A DNA stretch of 35,950 nt from Candidatus Arcticimaribacter sp. (lineage in GTDB: Bacteria; Bacteroidota; Bacteroidia; Flavobacteriales; Flavobacteriaceae), in assembly GCA_003023645.1 (NCBI GenBank), contig PXYQ01000005.1:1-35950 (forward strand), in the 5' to 3' direction. Positions within the stretch are counted from its first letter, which is position 1, and the number at the start of each line of letters is the position of its first letter. The position numbers were made by a program, and so were the translations under genes. The notes below the pieces were generated by a model. It worked only from the letters and a program-made list of their open reading frames with translations, did no database searches and had not been told where the DNA came from. Shown piece by piece: positions 18,334 to 27,108 of this stretch.

Positions 18334-19798
18334 AAAAGTAATCATTGTGGGTTCGGGAATTGCGGGTATTGCGACTAGTATTCGTTTGGCCAAAAAAGGA
18401 TATGCTGTTACCGTTTTTGAAGCGAACGCTTATCCAGGCGGAAAACTAAGTGCCTTCAACCTAGGTGCCTATCGTTTTGATGCTGGGCCTTCTTTATTTA
18501 CGATGCCTCAATTTGTGGAAGAGCTTTTTGAATTGTGTGAAGAAGATCCTAAACACTATTTTGAGTATGATAAAAAAGAAGTTGGCTGTAATTATTTTTG
18601 GGAAGATGGCACACGTCTAAAAGCCTACGACGATTCCGAACGGTTTTTATCTGAAGTTGAACAGGTGTTAGGAGTGCCTACAAAAACGTTAAAAGATTAT
18701 TTGACAAAGGCAAAAAAGAAATATGATTTAACCGAATCCATTTTTTTAAAACGTTCTTTACACCAACTCAAATCTTTTTTAAATCCAGAAACCCTTAAAG
18801 CCATTCTAAATGTTCGCACTTTAGAAATTGGTAAAAGCTTGCATCAAGTAAACGAGGAACAACTTCAAGAACCGCATTTAGTGCAATTCTATGATCGTTT
18901 CGCTACCTATAATGGTTCTAATCCCTATCAAACTCCTGGGATCATGACTTTAGTGCAGCACTTAGAAGAACATTACGGAACCTTTGTTCCCAAGAAAGGG
19001 ATGGAGTCTATAACGACCTCTTTGTTTGAGCTTGCTAAGCGTCAAGGAGTAATTTTTCATTTTAATGAGAAAGTAGAAGAAATTGTCATTGAAAAGCGCA
19101 AAGTTGTGGGTGTGAAAACCGAAAAGATGTTTTATCCTGCCGATCAGGTATGTTCCAATATGGATGTATACCCAACATATAAATATTTATTACCTCAAGT
19201 TGTTGCTCCAACAAAAACCTTGGAACAAGAACGCTCTAGTTCTGCCGTTATTTTTTATTTAGGAATTTCCAGAACATTCAAAGAATTGGACTTACACAAC
19301 ATCTTTTTCTCAAAGGATTATAAGGAAGAGTTTAAAGCAATTTTTGAAGACCAGACCGTGTCTGACGATCCAACGGTTTATGTAAACATAACATCCAAAG
19401 ACATTGCAGCTGATGCTCCAACGGGTTGTGAAAATTGGTTTGTGATGATCAATACACCTGCAGATAAAGGGCAAGATTGGGATGTAATTACACATTCGAT
19501 TAGGGAGCGTTTTATCAAGAAAATCAACTTGATTTTAGACGTTAATTTGGAAGATTATATTGTTGAAGAAGATTTTTTAACACCTCCACTGATTCAACAA
19601 AAAACACAATCTCATCAGGGAGCTTTGTATGGTTCTTCTAGTAACGACCGTATGGCAGCATTTTTACGGCACCCTAATTTTTCACAACAAATTAAAAATC
19701 TATATTTTTGCGGTGGAAGCGTACATCCTGGAGGAGGGATTCCGCTGTGTTTATTATCTGCAAAAATTGTTTCAGACCAAATACCCGAGCTACTGTAA
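18326..19798 (+). CDS. crtD: Carotenoid desaturase, CrtI/CrtD family (likely CrtD, 3,4-desaturase)
   Basis: 490 aa; VGSGIAGIATSIRLAKKGYAVTVFEANAYPGGKLSAF; C-terminal LYFCGGSVHPGGGIPLCLLSAKIVSD. Overlaps crtA by 8 bp and cruF by 1 bp (TAATG). Confidence 0.85.
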   Translation: MSKKVIIVGSGIAGIATSIRLAKKGYAVTVFEANAYPGGKLSAFNLGAYRFDAGPSLFTMPQFVEELFELCEEDPKHYFEYDKKEVGCNYFWEDGTRLKAYDDSERFLSEVEQVLGVPTKTLKDYLTKAKKKYDLTESIFLKRSLHQLKSFLNPETLKAILNVRTLEIGKSLHQVNEEQLQEPHLVQFYDRFATYNGSNPYQTPGIMTLVQHLEEHYGTFVPKKGMESITTSLFELAKRQGVIFHFNEKVEEIVIEKRKVVGVKTEKMFYPADQVCSNMDVYPTYKYLLPQVVAPTKTLEQERSSSAVIFYLGISRTFKELDLHNIFFSKDYKEEFKAIFEDQTVSDDPTVYVNITSKDIAADAPTGCENWFVMINTPADKGQDWDVITHSIRERFIKKINLILDVNLEDYIVEEDFLTPPLIQQKTQSHQGALYGSSSNDRMAAFLRHPNFSQQIKNLYFCGGSVHPGGGIPLCLLSAKIVSDQIPELL

Positions 19799-20457
19799 TG
19801 AAACTAAAACAGCTACTTGACGTACAACTTATAGCCATTGCGATTATTTGGCTGTTTCACGTTAGTGGAATTATAGGTATTCTTTATGGAAACTCGCAGT
19901 GGTTTGTTGCTGCTACACCAATTAATCTATCTCTTTGTTTTTTTCTACTTCTATTAGTAAGCTGGAAAACATCTGGGTTTGTTAAGATCGCAGCCATGAG
20001 TTTTGTAGTTGGAATGGTTGCCGAAATACTAGGTGTAAATTTTGGATATATTTTTGGTTCCTATGAATACGGTGAAGCGTTGGGGTGGAAGCTTTTTGGT
20101 GTGCCGCTATTGATTGGTGCTAACTGGACGATTTTGACAGTTTGTTCTGCTGCAATAGCAGCTCAACTATACGATCGATTAATCCCAAGAATTGTAATTG
20201 GATTGGGCTTAATGCTTCTTTTAGACTTTATGATCGAGCCTATTGCGCCTATCCTTGATTTTTGGGAATTTGAAGGCGGAATTGCGCCATCACAAAATTA
20301 TATAGGATGGTTTTTAGTTGCTTTACCGCTTCAGTTTTTGTACCATTATTGGAAGGTAGAACTTAAGCATTGGTTTGCACATCATCTGTTTTTATTACAG
20401 CTGTTGTTTTTTATGATCTTATTATTACAAATTAACACCTTACAAAATTTGCTATGA
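19798..20457 (+). CDS. cruF: Carotenoid biosynthesis protein (CruF / DUF422 family, carotenoid hydratase)
   Basis: Start reassigned to ATG 19798 (TAATG overlap): MKLKQLLDVQLIAIAIIWLFHVSGIIGILYG...; polytopic; EILGVNFGYIFGSYEYGEALGWKLFGVPLLIGANW; LLDFMIEPIAPILDFWEF. Characteristic of DUF422. Confidence 0.85.
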   Translation: MKLKQLLDVQLIAIAIIWLFHVSGIIGILYGNSQWFVAATPINLSLCFFLLLLVSWKTSGFVKIAAMSFVVGMVAEILGVNFGYIFGSYEYGEALGWKLFGVPLLIGANWTILTVCSAAIAAQLYDRLIPRIVIGLGLMLLLDFMIEPIAPILDFWEFEGGIAPSQNYIGWFLVALPLQFLYHYWKVELKHWFAHHLFLLQLLFFMILLLQINTLQNLL

Positions 20458-21029
20458 ATTCAACGTTTTTTAGGATTATAGGTTTAGTGTTTTTTCTTTC
20501 CGTGACTTCCTGTGAAATAAATGCATCGAAGTCAAAAAACGACCAATCAGAAGCTCTTGACAGTATTGCTAAGCCAATTGCAATACTTCCTGAAGCAAGG
20601 ATTTTTTTTATACCAAAAAATATAAAGGTTTTAGATTCTACGCTATACTTGAATGAGGCTTTCAATGTTTTTAAGAAAAACATTGAAACACTAAGTGAAT
20701 TAGATCCAACTAGTTTGGATCTCTATATAATTGCCTCACTAGGTTCGAGCAATAAACTTCTGAATGCAAATTTACCAGCCGGATTTGATGTTCCTGCAAT
20801 CAATAGCAGAATTCGAGTTGTTAAAACACAACTCTTACGGTGTAAATATTATAGCCAACAAGAAGATTTTGAGCTATTAAATCTAGGTCTAACTGAGCTC
20901 TTTGATTCGTATGATATCTTACTGAAGCGTATCGATGACATCGCGCTAAGCGAGGATGCACTTTCAGAAAATGAATTTAGTGTAAAAAAGGAATTGGAAG
21001 AACCGATGATGAGATTAAGGAAGAATTAA
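20454..21029 (+). CDS. Putative lipoprotein of unknown function, last gene of crt operon
   Basis: 191 aa; signal peptide with lipobox FFLSVTSC; ATGA overlap with cruF stop. Confidence 0.7.
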   Translation: MNSTFFRIIGLVFFLSVTSCEINASKSKNDQSEALDSIAKPIAILPEARIFFIPKNIKVLDSTLYLNEAFNVFKKNIETLSELDPTSLDLYIIASLGSSNKLLNANLPAGFDVPAINSRIRVVKTQLLRCKYYSQQEDFELLNLGLTELFDSYDILLKRIDDIALSEDALSENEFSVKKELEEPMMRLRKN

Positions 21030-21487
21030 CTCACTTTTTTCTCTTCTCTTAAAAGAAAGCTTTGTTTTTCAAAAATTCGATTGGTGTGCAATGAGTTTTT
21101 TAGTTTTTCAACAAAGCGAATCAATCCATTTTGCGATTCTGAATTTACATCAATTTCCATAATTTGAAGCATAAGCTCTATCATGGATTCATCCGATTCA
21201 ATAGCTTTGCTAAAGGCATTTTGTTTTTCAGAACCAATAGTCGCAATCATAATCTCTTCTCTGTTGTGGTTATGAAGAAACGACGGATCAAGCTCAACCT
21301 CTTTACCGTTTACAAGTGTAATAAGGTCATTGTAAATTCTATTTCGGACTGTAGCTTGAAGATTAAAAAAACGCTTGTACTCAGGAAGATGTTGTTTGTC
21401 TGCTGATTTCAAGTACGATAGTTTTGCCGAACGACATTGATTCAATGCCTTCTGGTAAATCCCTAAAAGTTCTTTATTAATAGACAT
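21026..21487 (-). CDS. Hypothetical helical protein, possibly DUF2383/ferritin-like fold
   Basis: 153 aa, all-helical; ELLGIYQKALNQCRSAKLSYLKSADKQHLPEYKRFF resembles the first helix pair of PA2169/DUF2383 proteins (weak). Confidence 0.55.
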   Translation of the reverse strand: MSINKELLGIYQKALNQCRSAKLSYLKSADKQHLPEYKRFFNLQATVRNRIYNDLITLVNGKEVELDPSFLHNHNREEIMIATIGSEKQNAFSKAIESDESMIELMLQIMEIDVNSESQNGLIRFVEKLKNSLHTNRIFEKQSFLLREEKKVS

Positions 21488-21539
21488 TTTTTCGTTTTAT
21501 TAAATTTACCAAAAACTCGTTCATGTTTAGAGTAACTCG

Positions 21540-22352
21540 TTAAGAGGATATTAACAAGTTTTTAACGCGAAAAGCATAGTTGAAATTTTGTAGAAGTTTC
21601 TCAGATGAAATTTTCCTATCAAAAGTTGCCGAATCCTTAAATAGAGGTAGGTTGCAGCCCAATTGAATTGCCATTTGCGTGTAGTATTCCACTCTATTTG
21701 GATGATAAGGTGTGACGCAGTTATAAACATTTTTAACGATGGGTTGACCTACTAGGCTACTTATGATATTGATACAATCCGTCAAATGAATTAAGTTGAT
21801 ACTTCCTTCCGGGTTCGTTACGAAGGCTTTTTTACTCAATTGAAATACTGGATGTCTATCGGATCCAATAAGACCTCCCATCCGAAGTATTGTAGTGTTC
21901 AAATGGACTGAATTAGATAGAAGCTCCTCGCATTGCAATAACTGTTTACCAGAATTAGTTTCAGGCTCAGTAATACTTTTTTCGGTAATTATTCCATACA
22001 AATTTCCATAAACGGATGTGCTGCTTATAAAAATCACTTCTTTAATGCCTTGTTCTATACAGGCTTTCTTAACATGATTTATCATCACATCAAATCTCCT
22101 TTTCGGATTCGACCGAAGACCGGGTGGCATGGCAATTATAAGCTTATCGACTGAACTGAAAAAACTCATTTCACCCACAATTCCTTCTTCGGTAACTTGA
22201 AGGATATACGGTTCAATGCTTTTAGAGTGTAGGGTGTTGAGTCTTTCTTCAGAAGTTGTACTTCCTTTTACTCGAAAACCTAAAGATAATAGGTGTTCTC
22301 CAAGGGGAAGTCCTAGCCAGCCGCATCCCAATATTCCAATTGATTTTGACAA
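21540..22352 (-). CDS. NAD(P)-binding Rossmann-fold / SDR epimerase-like protein (YeeZ-like)
   Basis: 270 aa; SIGILGCGWLGLPLGEHLLSLGFRVKGSTTS, VIFISSTSVYGNLYG. Confidence 0.82.
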   Translation of the reverse strand: MSKSIGILGCGWLGLPLGEHLLSLGFRVKGSTTSEERLNTLHSKSIEPYILQVTEEGIVGEMSFFSSVDKLIIAMPPGLRSNPKRRFDVMINHVKKACIEQGIKEVIFISSTSVYGNLYGIITEKSITEPETNSGKQLLQCEELLSNSVHLNTTILRMGGLIGSDRHPVFQLSKKAFVTNPEGSINLIHLTDCINIISSLVGQPIVKNVYNCVTPYHPNRVEYYTQMAIQLGCNLPLFKDSATFDRKISSEKLLQNFNYAFRVKNLLISS

Positions 22353-22507
22353 AAGTATTTGAATTTAATTTATGATATAAAGATAGGGAGAAGTTCAAGA
22401 ACTATTAAAATGTATTGCTTTTGCTTAGTTTTTACCCTTCTTATATCCAAGTAAAGGGTGTTGCTCGTTTATTTTTTATAACTTAGGGAAGATCTAAACC
22501 AATAATT

Positions 22508-22972
22508 ATGGCAATAAAAAGTTTTCAGGGAGAGCGAGAAACCAGTAAAAAGGTAGAGCAACCCACCGTTTTGGTAAAAGATATTATGACAACCAACTTA
22601 GTTCTTTTTACCGTTGAGCAGTCCATTCATGAAGTTATGAATTCCTTCATTAAGAATAAAATTTCAGGTGGACCAGTAGTCGATGACCGAGGCAAACTAA
22701 TTGGGGTTATATCGGAAGCCGATTGTATGAAAGAAGTTTCTGACAGTCGCTATTTCAATATGCCTATTTTAGATAAATCTGTCGGTCACTTTATGACTAA
22801 AGAAGTAGAAACTTTACCAGCATCCATGACATTATTTGACGCTGCGTCTCGATTTCATGAAACAAGTAGAAGAAGATTTCCAGTACTTGATAATAACAAG
22901 TTGGTAGGACAAATTAGCCGTAAAGACATCGTAATTGCCGCTATTAATTTAAAGAGTCAAAGCTGGCGTTAA
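22508..22972 (+). CDS. Tandem CBS-domain protein (AcuB-like)
   Basis: 154 aa; VKDIMTTNLVLFTVEQSIHEVMNSFIKNKISGGPVVDDRGKLIGVISEADC and second CBS RRFPVLDNNKLVGQISRKDIV. Confidence 0.88.
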   Translation: MAIKSFQGERETSKKVEQPTVLVKDIMTTNLVLFTVEQSIHEVMNSFIKNKISGGPVVDDRGKLIGVISEADCMKEVSDSRYFNMPILDKSVGHFMTKEVETLPASMTLFDAASRFHETSRRRFPVLDNNKLVGQISRKDIVIAAINLKSQSWR

Positions 22973-23871
22973 TCGAAAACATCTTTTGCAACCCGAAAAG
23001 TATTGGCATGTGCCTCTATGATAATTTTGATGTCTTTAGAATAACCACCACCCATGCTGCATTGCACAGGAATTCCGTGTTTTTTACATAGTTCTAATAC
23101 ATATCTATCGCGTTGTTTACATCCTGCTATGCTCATGCCTAGTCGACCCAATTTGTCTGTTTCTAGCACATCTACTCCACAGAGGTAAAAAATAAAGTCA
23201 GGTTGGTTTTGTGCTATTAATTTAGGCAAAGTGTTTTGAAGAATATTTAAAAACACCTCATCAGAACATCCATCTTCAAGGGCTAAATCCAAGTCGCTAT
23301 TTTCTTTGTGGAATGGGTAATTCTTTTCTCCATGCATAGAAAACGTAAAGACATCGGGGATGGATTCAAAAATTTCAGCAGTTCCATTGCCTTGATGCAC
23401 ATCTAAATCAACTATTAAAATGTTGGTAACTAGTTTTTTGTCTAAAAGATATTGTGCCGCAATAGCTTGATCATTGAAGAGGCAAAAAGCTTCACCATGC
23501 GCTCTGAATGCATGATGTGTGCCACCTGCAATGTTCATTGCTATTCCGTGTTGTAATGCTTTAAGTGCGCCCTGAACCGTTCCTCCTGCTATGATGATTT
23601 CACGTTCAATAAGTTCCTTGCTTAGTGGGAAGCCAATTTTTCGAGCTTCTTTTTTATCAAGATCAAGTGCCAATAGCTTGGCTATGTATTCTGAGTGATG
23701 AATACGTTCTATTGTTGCTAGATTCAAAGCGGTTGGAGTGAAAAAATCCTCTGGAGTGCAGGTGCCTTCATATATCAGTTGCCTTGGAAGCAAATCATAT
23801 TTCTCCATTGGAAAACGATGTTTCAAAGGCAGTGGTAATTGATAAATCGGATGGAAAGCGATATTAAGCAA
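22969..23871 (-). CDS. Histone deacetylase family protein (AcuC/HDAC-like)
   Basis: 300 aa; GGTHHAFRAHGEAFCLFNDQAIAA, ILIVDLDVHQGNGTAEIF, SMHGEKNYPF. Confidence 0.92.
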   Translation of the reverse strand: MLNIAFHPIYQLPLPLKHRFPMEKYDLLPRQLIYEGTCTPEDFFTPTALNLATIERIHHSEYIAKLLALDLDKKEARKIGFPLSKELIEREIIIAGGTVQGALKALQHGIAMNIAGGTHHAFRAHGEAFCLFNDQAIAAQYLLDKKLVTNILIVDLDVHQGNGTAEIFESIPDVFTFSMHGEKNYPFHKENSDLDLALEDGCSDEVFLNILQNTLPKLIAQNQPDFIFYLCGVDVLETDKLGRLGMSIAGCKQRDRYVLELCKKHGIPVQCSMGGGYSKDIKIIIEAHANTFRVAKDVFD

Positions 23872-23882
23872 AACGAATGAGC

Positions 23883-25943
23883 TTAGTTGATTTCAAAACC
23901 ATTGTCTATACTAGCATCTTCAGGCCCAATAACAATGAGTTTTCCTTCTTTGTTTTCAGTCATTAACAGCATTCCCTGGCTTTCAACTCCCTTAATGGTT
24001 CTTGACGCTAGGTTTGCCAATACGGTTACTTTTTTCCCAATCATTTCTTCTGGGGTATAACTCTCTGCAATACCTGATACTATGGTTCTAATTTCGAACC
24101 CGAGGTCAACTTTAAGATTAAGTAACTTTTTAGTCTTCTTTATTTTCTCCGCTTCGATTACTGTTCCCGTTCTTAAATCCATAGCATTGAATTGATCAAA
24201 ACTAATGTTTTCTTTTACGGGAGTTAGTTCAAAGTTAGCCTCTGCGTTATTCTTTTTGGTATCTTGAAGTCTCTCTAGCTGAGCTTGTATACTACTATCT
24301 TCAACTTTAGCAAAAAGCAACTCTTGACTTCCGATTACATGTCCAGCTACTAAAAGATCTTCAGTTGTTGCAACTGCATTCCATTCTGTTGGATTGGTAA
24401 TATTTAATATTGTTCGAAGTTTCTGAGCGCTATGCGGTAAAAATGGTTCTGAAACTGTTGCAAGGGTAGCTGCTATTTGTAGCGCAATATTCATGATGGT
24501 TTCGACACGAGTCGGATCTATTTTGATTATTTTCCAAGGCTCTTGATCAGCCAAATATTTATTTCCTAAACGAGCCAAATTCATTAATTCCTGACTGGCT
24601 TCTCTGAAGCGAAATCGCTCAATACTATCACCGATGATCGCCGGAAAAGCTTTCATTTTTTCTAAAGCCTCTTTATCCTCAGGAGTTTGATTTTTTCGAG
24701 CAGGAACGCTGCCGTCGTAATATTTTTGTGTGAGTACACTAACCCGATTAATGAAGTTACCGAATATAGCGACTAGTTCATTGTTGTTTCTAGCTTGAAA
24801 ATCTTTCCAAGTAAAATCGTTGTCTTTAGTTTCGGGAGCGTTTGCGGTCAGTACATAGCGCAAAACATCTTCTTGTCCTGGAAATTCTTCCAAGTATTCA
24901 TGAAGCCAGACCGCCCAGTTTTTTGAGGTGGATATTTTATTTCCTTCTAAGTTTAAGAATTCGTTAGCAGGAACATTTTCTGGCAAAATATAGTCACCCG
25001 CAGCTTTTAGGATGCAAGGAAAAATAATACAGTGGAATACGATGTTGTCTTTTCCGATGAAATGGACCAAAGAGGTTTCCTTATCTTTCCAATAGGGTTC
25101 CCAGTCTTTATTGTTTTTAGCTGCCCATTCCTTAGTCGAAGAAATATAACCAATAGGGGCATCAAACCAAACGTACAATACTTTTCCATCTGCGCCTTCA
25201 ACTGGCACAGGGATTCCCCAATCTAAATCACGGGTTACCGCTCTTGGTCGAAGTCCCTCATCAACCCACGACTTTACTTGTCCGTATACATTGGGTTTCC
25301 AGTCCTCTTTATGTCCTTCTATAACCCACTCCTTCATGAAGTCTTCATATTGGTCTAAGGGTAAAAACCAGTGCTTGGTTTCTTTTAAGATGGGTTCTGC
25401 ACCCGACAAGGTCGATTTTGGATTGATTAGTTCTGTTGCATTGAGTGAACTTCCACATTGTTCGCATTGATCTCCATATGCTTCTGTGTGGTTGCATTTT
25501 GGACAAGTTCCGGTAACAAAGCGATCGGCCAAATACTGTTTGGCTTCTGGATCGTAAAGTTGCTCAGTTACTTCTTCTACGAATTGCCCTGCTGTGTGCA
25601 TTTTTGAAAAAATATCAGATGCAGTTTCGTGGTGAATTGGAGCTGAGGTTCTTGAGTAATTGTCAAAAGAAATGCCTAGTTTATCAAAAGACTTACGAAT
25701 CATTCCGTCGTATTTGTCAATAATCTCTTTGGGACTTACGCCTTCTTTCTTGGCACGAATAGAAATAGCTACTCCATGTTCATCACTTCCACATATGAAA
25801 GCAACATCTTTCTTTTGGGCACGCAAATAACGACTGTAAATATCTGCAGGTACATAGACTCCTGCTAAGTGCCCAATGTGAATGGGGCCATTAGTGTAGG
25901 GGAGCGCAGCAGTAATTGTATATCGTTTTGCAGTAAGTGCCAT
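23883..25943 (-). CDS. metG: Methionyl-tRNA synthetase with C-terminal tRNA-binding domain
   Basis: [28 protein letters not shown], zinc [29 protein letters not shown] (KMSKS equivalent), C-terminal [21 protein letters not shown]...[14 protein letters not shown]. Confidence 0.96.
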   Translation of the reverse strand: MALTAKRYTITAALPYTNGPIHIGHLAGVYVPADIYSRYLRAQKKDVAFICGSDEHGVAISIRAKKEGVSPKEIIDKYDGMIRKSFDKLGISFDNYSRTSAPIHHETASDIFSKMHTAGQFVEEVTEQLYDPEAKQYLADRFVTGTCPKCNHTEAYGDQCEQCGSSLNATELINPKSTLSGAEPILKETKHWFLPLDQYEDFMKEWVIEGHKEDWKPNVYGQVKSWVDEGLRPRAVTRDLDWGIPVPVEGADGKVLYVWFDAPIGYISSTKEWAAKNNKDWEPYWKDKETSLVHFIGKDNIVFHCIIFPCILKAAGDYILPENVPANEFLNLEGNKISTSKNWAVWLHEYLEEFPGQEDVLRYVLTANAPETKDNDFTWKDFQARNNNELVAIFGNFINRVSVLTQKYYDGSVPARKNQTPEDKEALEKMKAFPAIIGDSIERFRFREASQELMNLARLGNKYLADQEPWKIIKIDPTRVETIMNIALQIAATLATVSEPFLPHSAQKLRTILNITNPTEWNAVATTEDLLVAGHVIGSQELLFAKVEDSSIQAQLERLQDTKKNNAEANFELTPVKENISFDQFNAMDLRTGTVIEAEKIKKTKKLLNLKVDLGFEIRTIVSGIAESYTPEEMIGKKVTVLANLASRTIKGVESQGMLLMTENKEGKLIVIGPEDASIDNGFEIN

Positions 25944-26017
25944 AAAATAATTTTTCACAAAAATAAGCCTTTTTTTTAGGCGGTTTACTATTTTGGGGTC
26001 GCCAACCTAATTTTATT

Positions 26018-26377
26018 ATGAGTGAATCCTACACCTTCGGTCAAATTGCAGAACAAAGAGCCGTAACCTACCTTAAGAAGACGGGCTACGAAATCGTAGA
26101 ACAGAATTATCGATATCGAAAAGCAGAGATTGATATCATTGCTAGAAAAGACAATTTTATAATTGTAGTTGAAGTAAAAGCACGTTCCTCTTCTTATTAC
26201 GGGGCTCCTGAATCGTTTGTTAATCGAAAAAAAATTCAGTTGCTTGTCACGGCTATTGATGCCTACATTCAGAAGAATGATTTAGATGTTGAGGTGCGCT
26301 TTGATATCATCTCTTATTTGGTTGAAAACGGAAAATGGACTCGCGAGCACATTGAAAATGCTTTTTATCCATTCTAA
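26018..26377 (+). CDS. yraN: YraN/UPF0102 family endonuclease-fold protein
   Basis: 119 aa; GQIAEQRAVTYLKKTGYEIVEQNYRYRKAEIDIIARKDNFIIVVEVKARSS. Confidence 0.93.
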   Translation: MSESYTFGQIAEQRAVTYLKKTGYEIVEQNYRYRKAEIDIIARKDNFIIVVEVKARSSSYYGAPESFVNRKKIQLLVTAIDAYIQKNDLDVEVRFDIISYLVENGKWTREHIENAFYPF

Positions 26378-26385
26378 AAAAAATG

Positions 26386-26416
26386 TTGCAAATAAAACAA
26401 CTTGTTTTTATTTTTG
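26386..26416 (+). promoter_or_regulatory. Bacteroidetes-type promoter upstream of the ACT-like gene
   Basis: TTG (26386-26388) - 20 nt - TATTTTTG (26409-26416); a second TATTTTTG follows immediately at 26417-26424. Confidence 0.5.
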
Positions 26417-26448
26417 TATTTTTGATTTGAATCTAACAAAATACAAGG

Positions 26449-27108
26449 ATGAAAACCATAGCATCTGTAGTTGAGAACTACATTAAAACCAAGCCTTTCT
26501 TGTCAACAGCCTTATCGCAAGGGATTATTAATCTTACTTCATTGTCCCGTCAAATTCAACCCGAAATTGAACTCGCTCTTCAAAAAGAGGCGCGCAGTGG
26601 AGCGATAGTAATGGCATTGAAACGAATTTCTGACAACATGGAGTTTTTGTCTACTCACAAGATTGTAAAGGTTTTAAAAGGGATAGGCGATATAACGGTT
26701 CGTTCTTCCTTGGTAGATTACAGCTTTAAGATTTCGGAAACGTTACTCAGCGCTCAGGCGTCATTTTTGGCTCAAGTCAACGACAACAAAGAAGCTTTTT
26801 ACACTTCATCAAGAGGTGTTTCTGAATCCAATATCGTCATCAGTAGTACAATGAAACACTTGGTGTCGATTTATTTTGAAAATGAAGTATTGCTTGAGAA
26901 ATCGGAAAATCTATCGTCGGTGACCATTAAACTTCCGACAGAAAATGTTGATATTCCAGGGATTTATTATTTCATTTTTCAACGACTATCTTGGGAAGGG
27001 GTCAATATTCGACAGGTAATATCAACTTCAAACGAATTCACTATCCTTGTTGACGAGGATTCTGTGAATACAGCTTTTAAAGTAATCAAAGACTTAAAAT
27101 CACTCTAA
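26449..27108 (+). CDS. ACT-domain-like / truncated aspartate-kinase-like regulatory protein
   Basis: 219 aa; C-terminal half IPGIYYFIFQRLSWEGVNIRQVISTSNEFTILVDEDSVNTAFKVIKDL has ACT-domain pattern; no kinase domain seen. Confidence 0.65.
   Translation: MKTIASVVENYIKTKPFLSTALSQGIINLTSLSRQIQPEIELALQKEARSGAIVMALKRISDNMEFLSTHKIVKVLKGIGDITVRSSLVDYSFKISETLLSAQASFLAQVNDNKEAFYTSSRGVSESNIVISSTMKHLVSIYFENEVLLEKSENLSSVTIKLPTENVDIPGIYYFIFQRLSWEGVNIRQVISTSNEFTILVDEDSVNTAFKVIKDLKSL

Noticed and set aside
19708-19797. N-terminal extension of CruF in the ORF track
   Set aside because: Lies inside the conserved crtD C-terminus; TAATG overlap at 19798 is the natural start.
22425-22460. ACCCTT ... AAGGGT inverted repeat before the CBS gene
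   Set aside because: Short arms and 14-nt AT-rich loop; likely chance in an AT-rich intergenic region.
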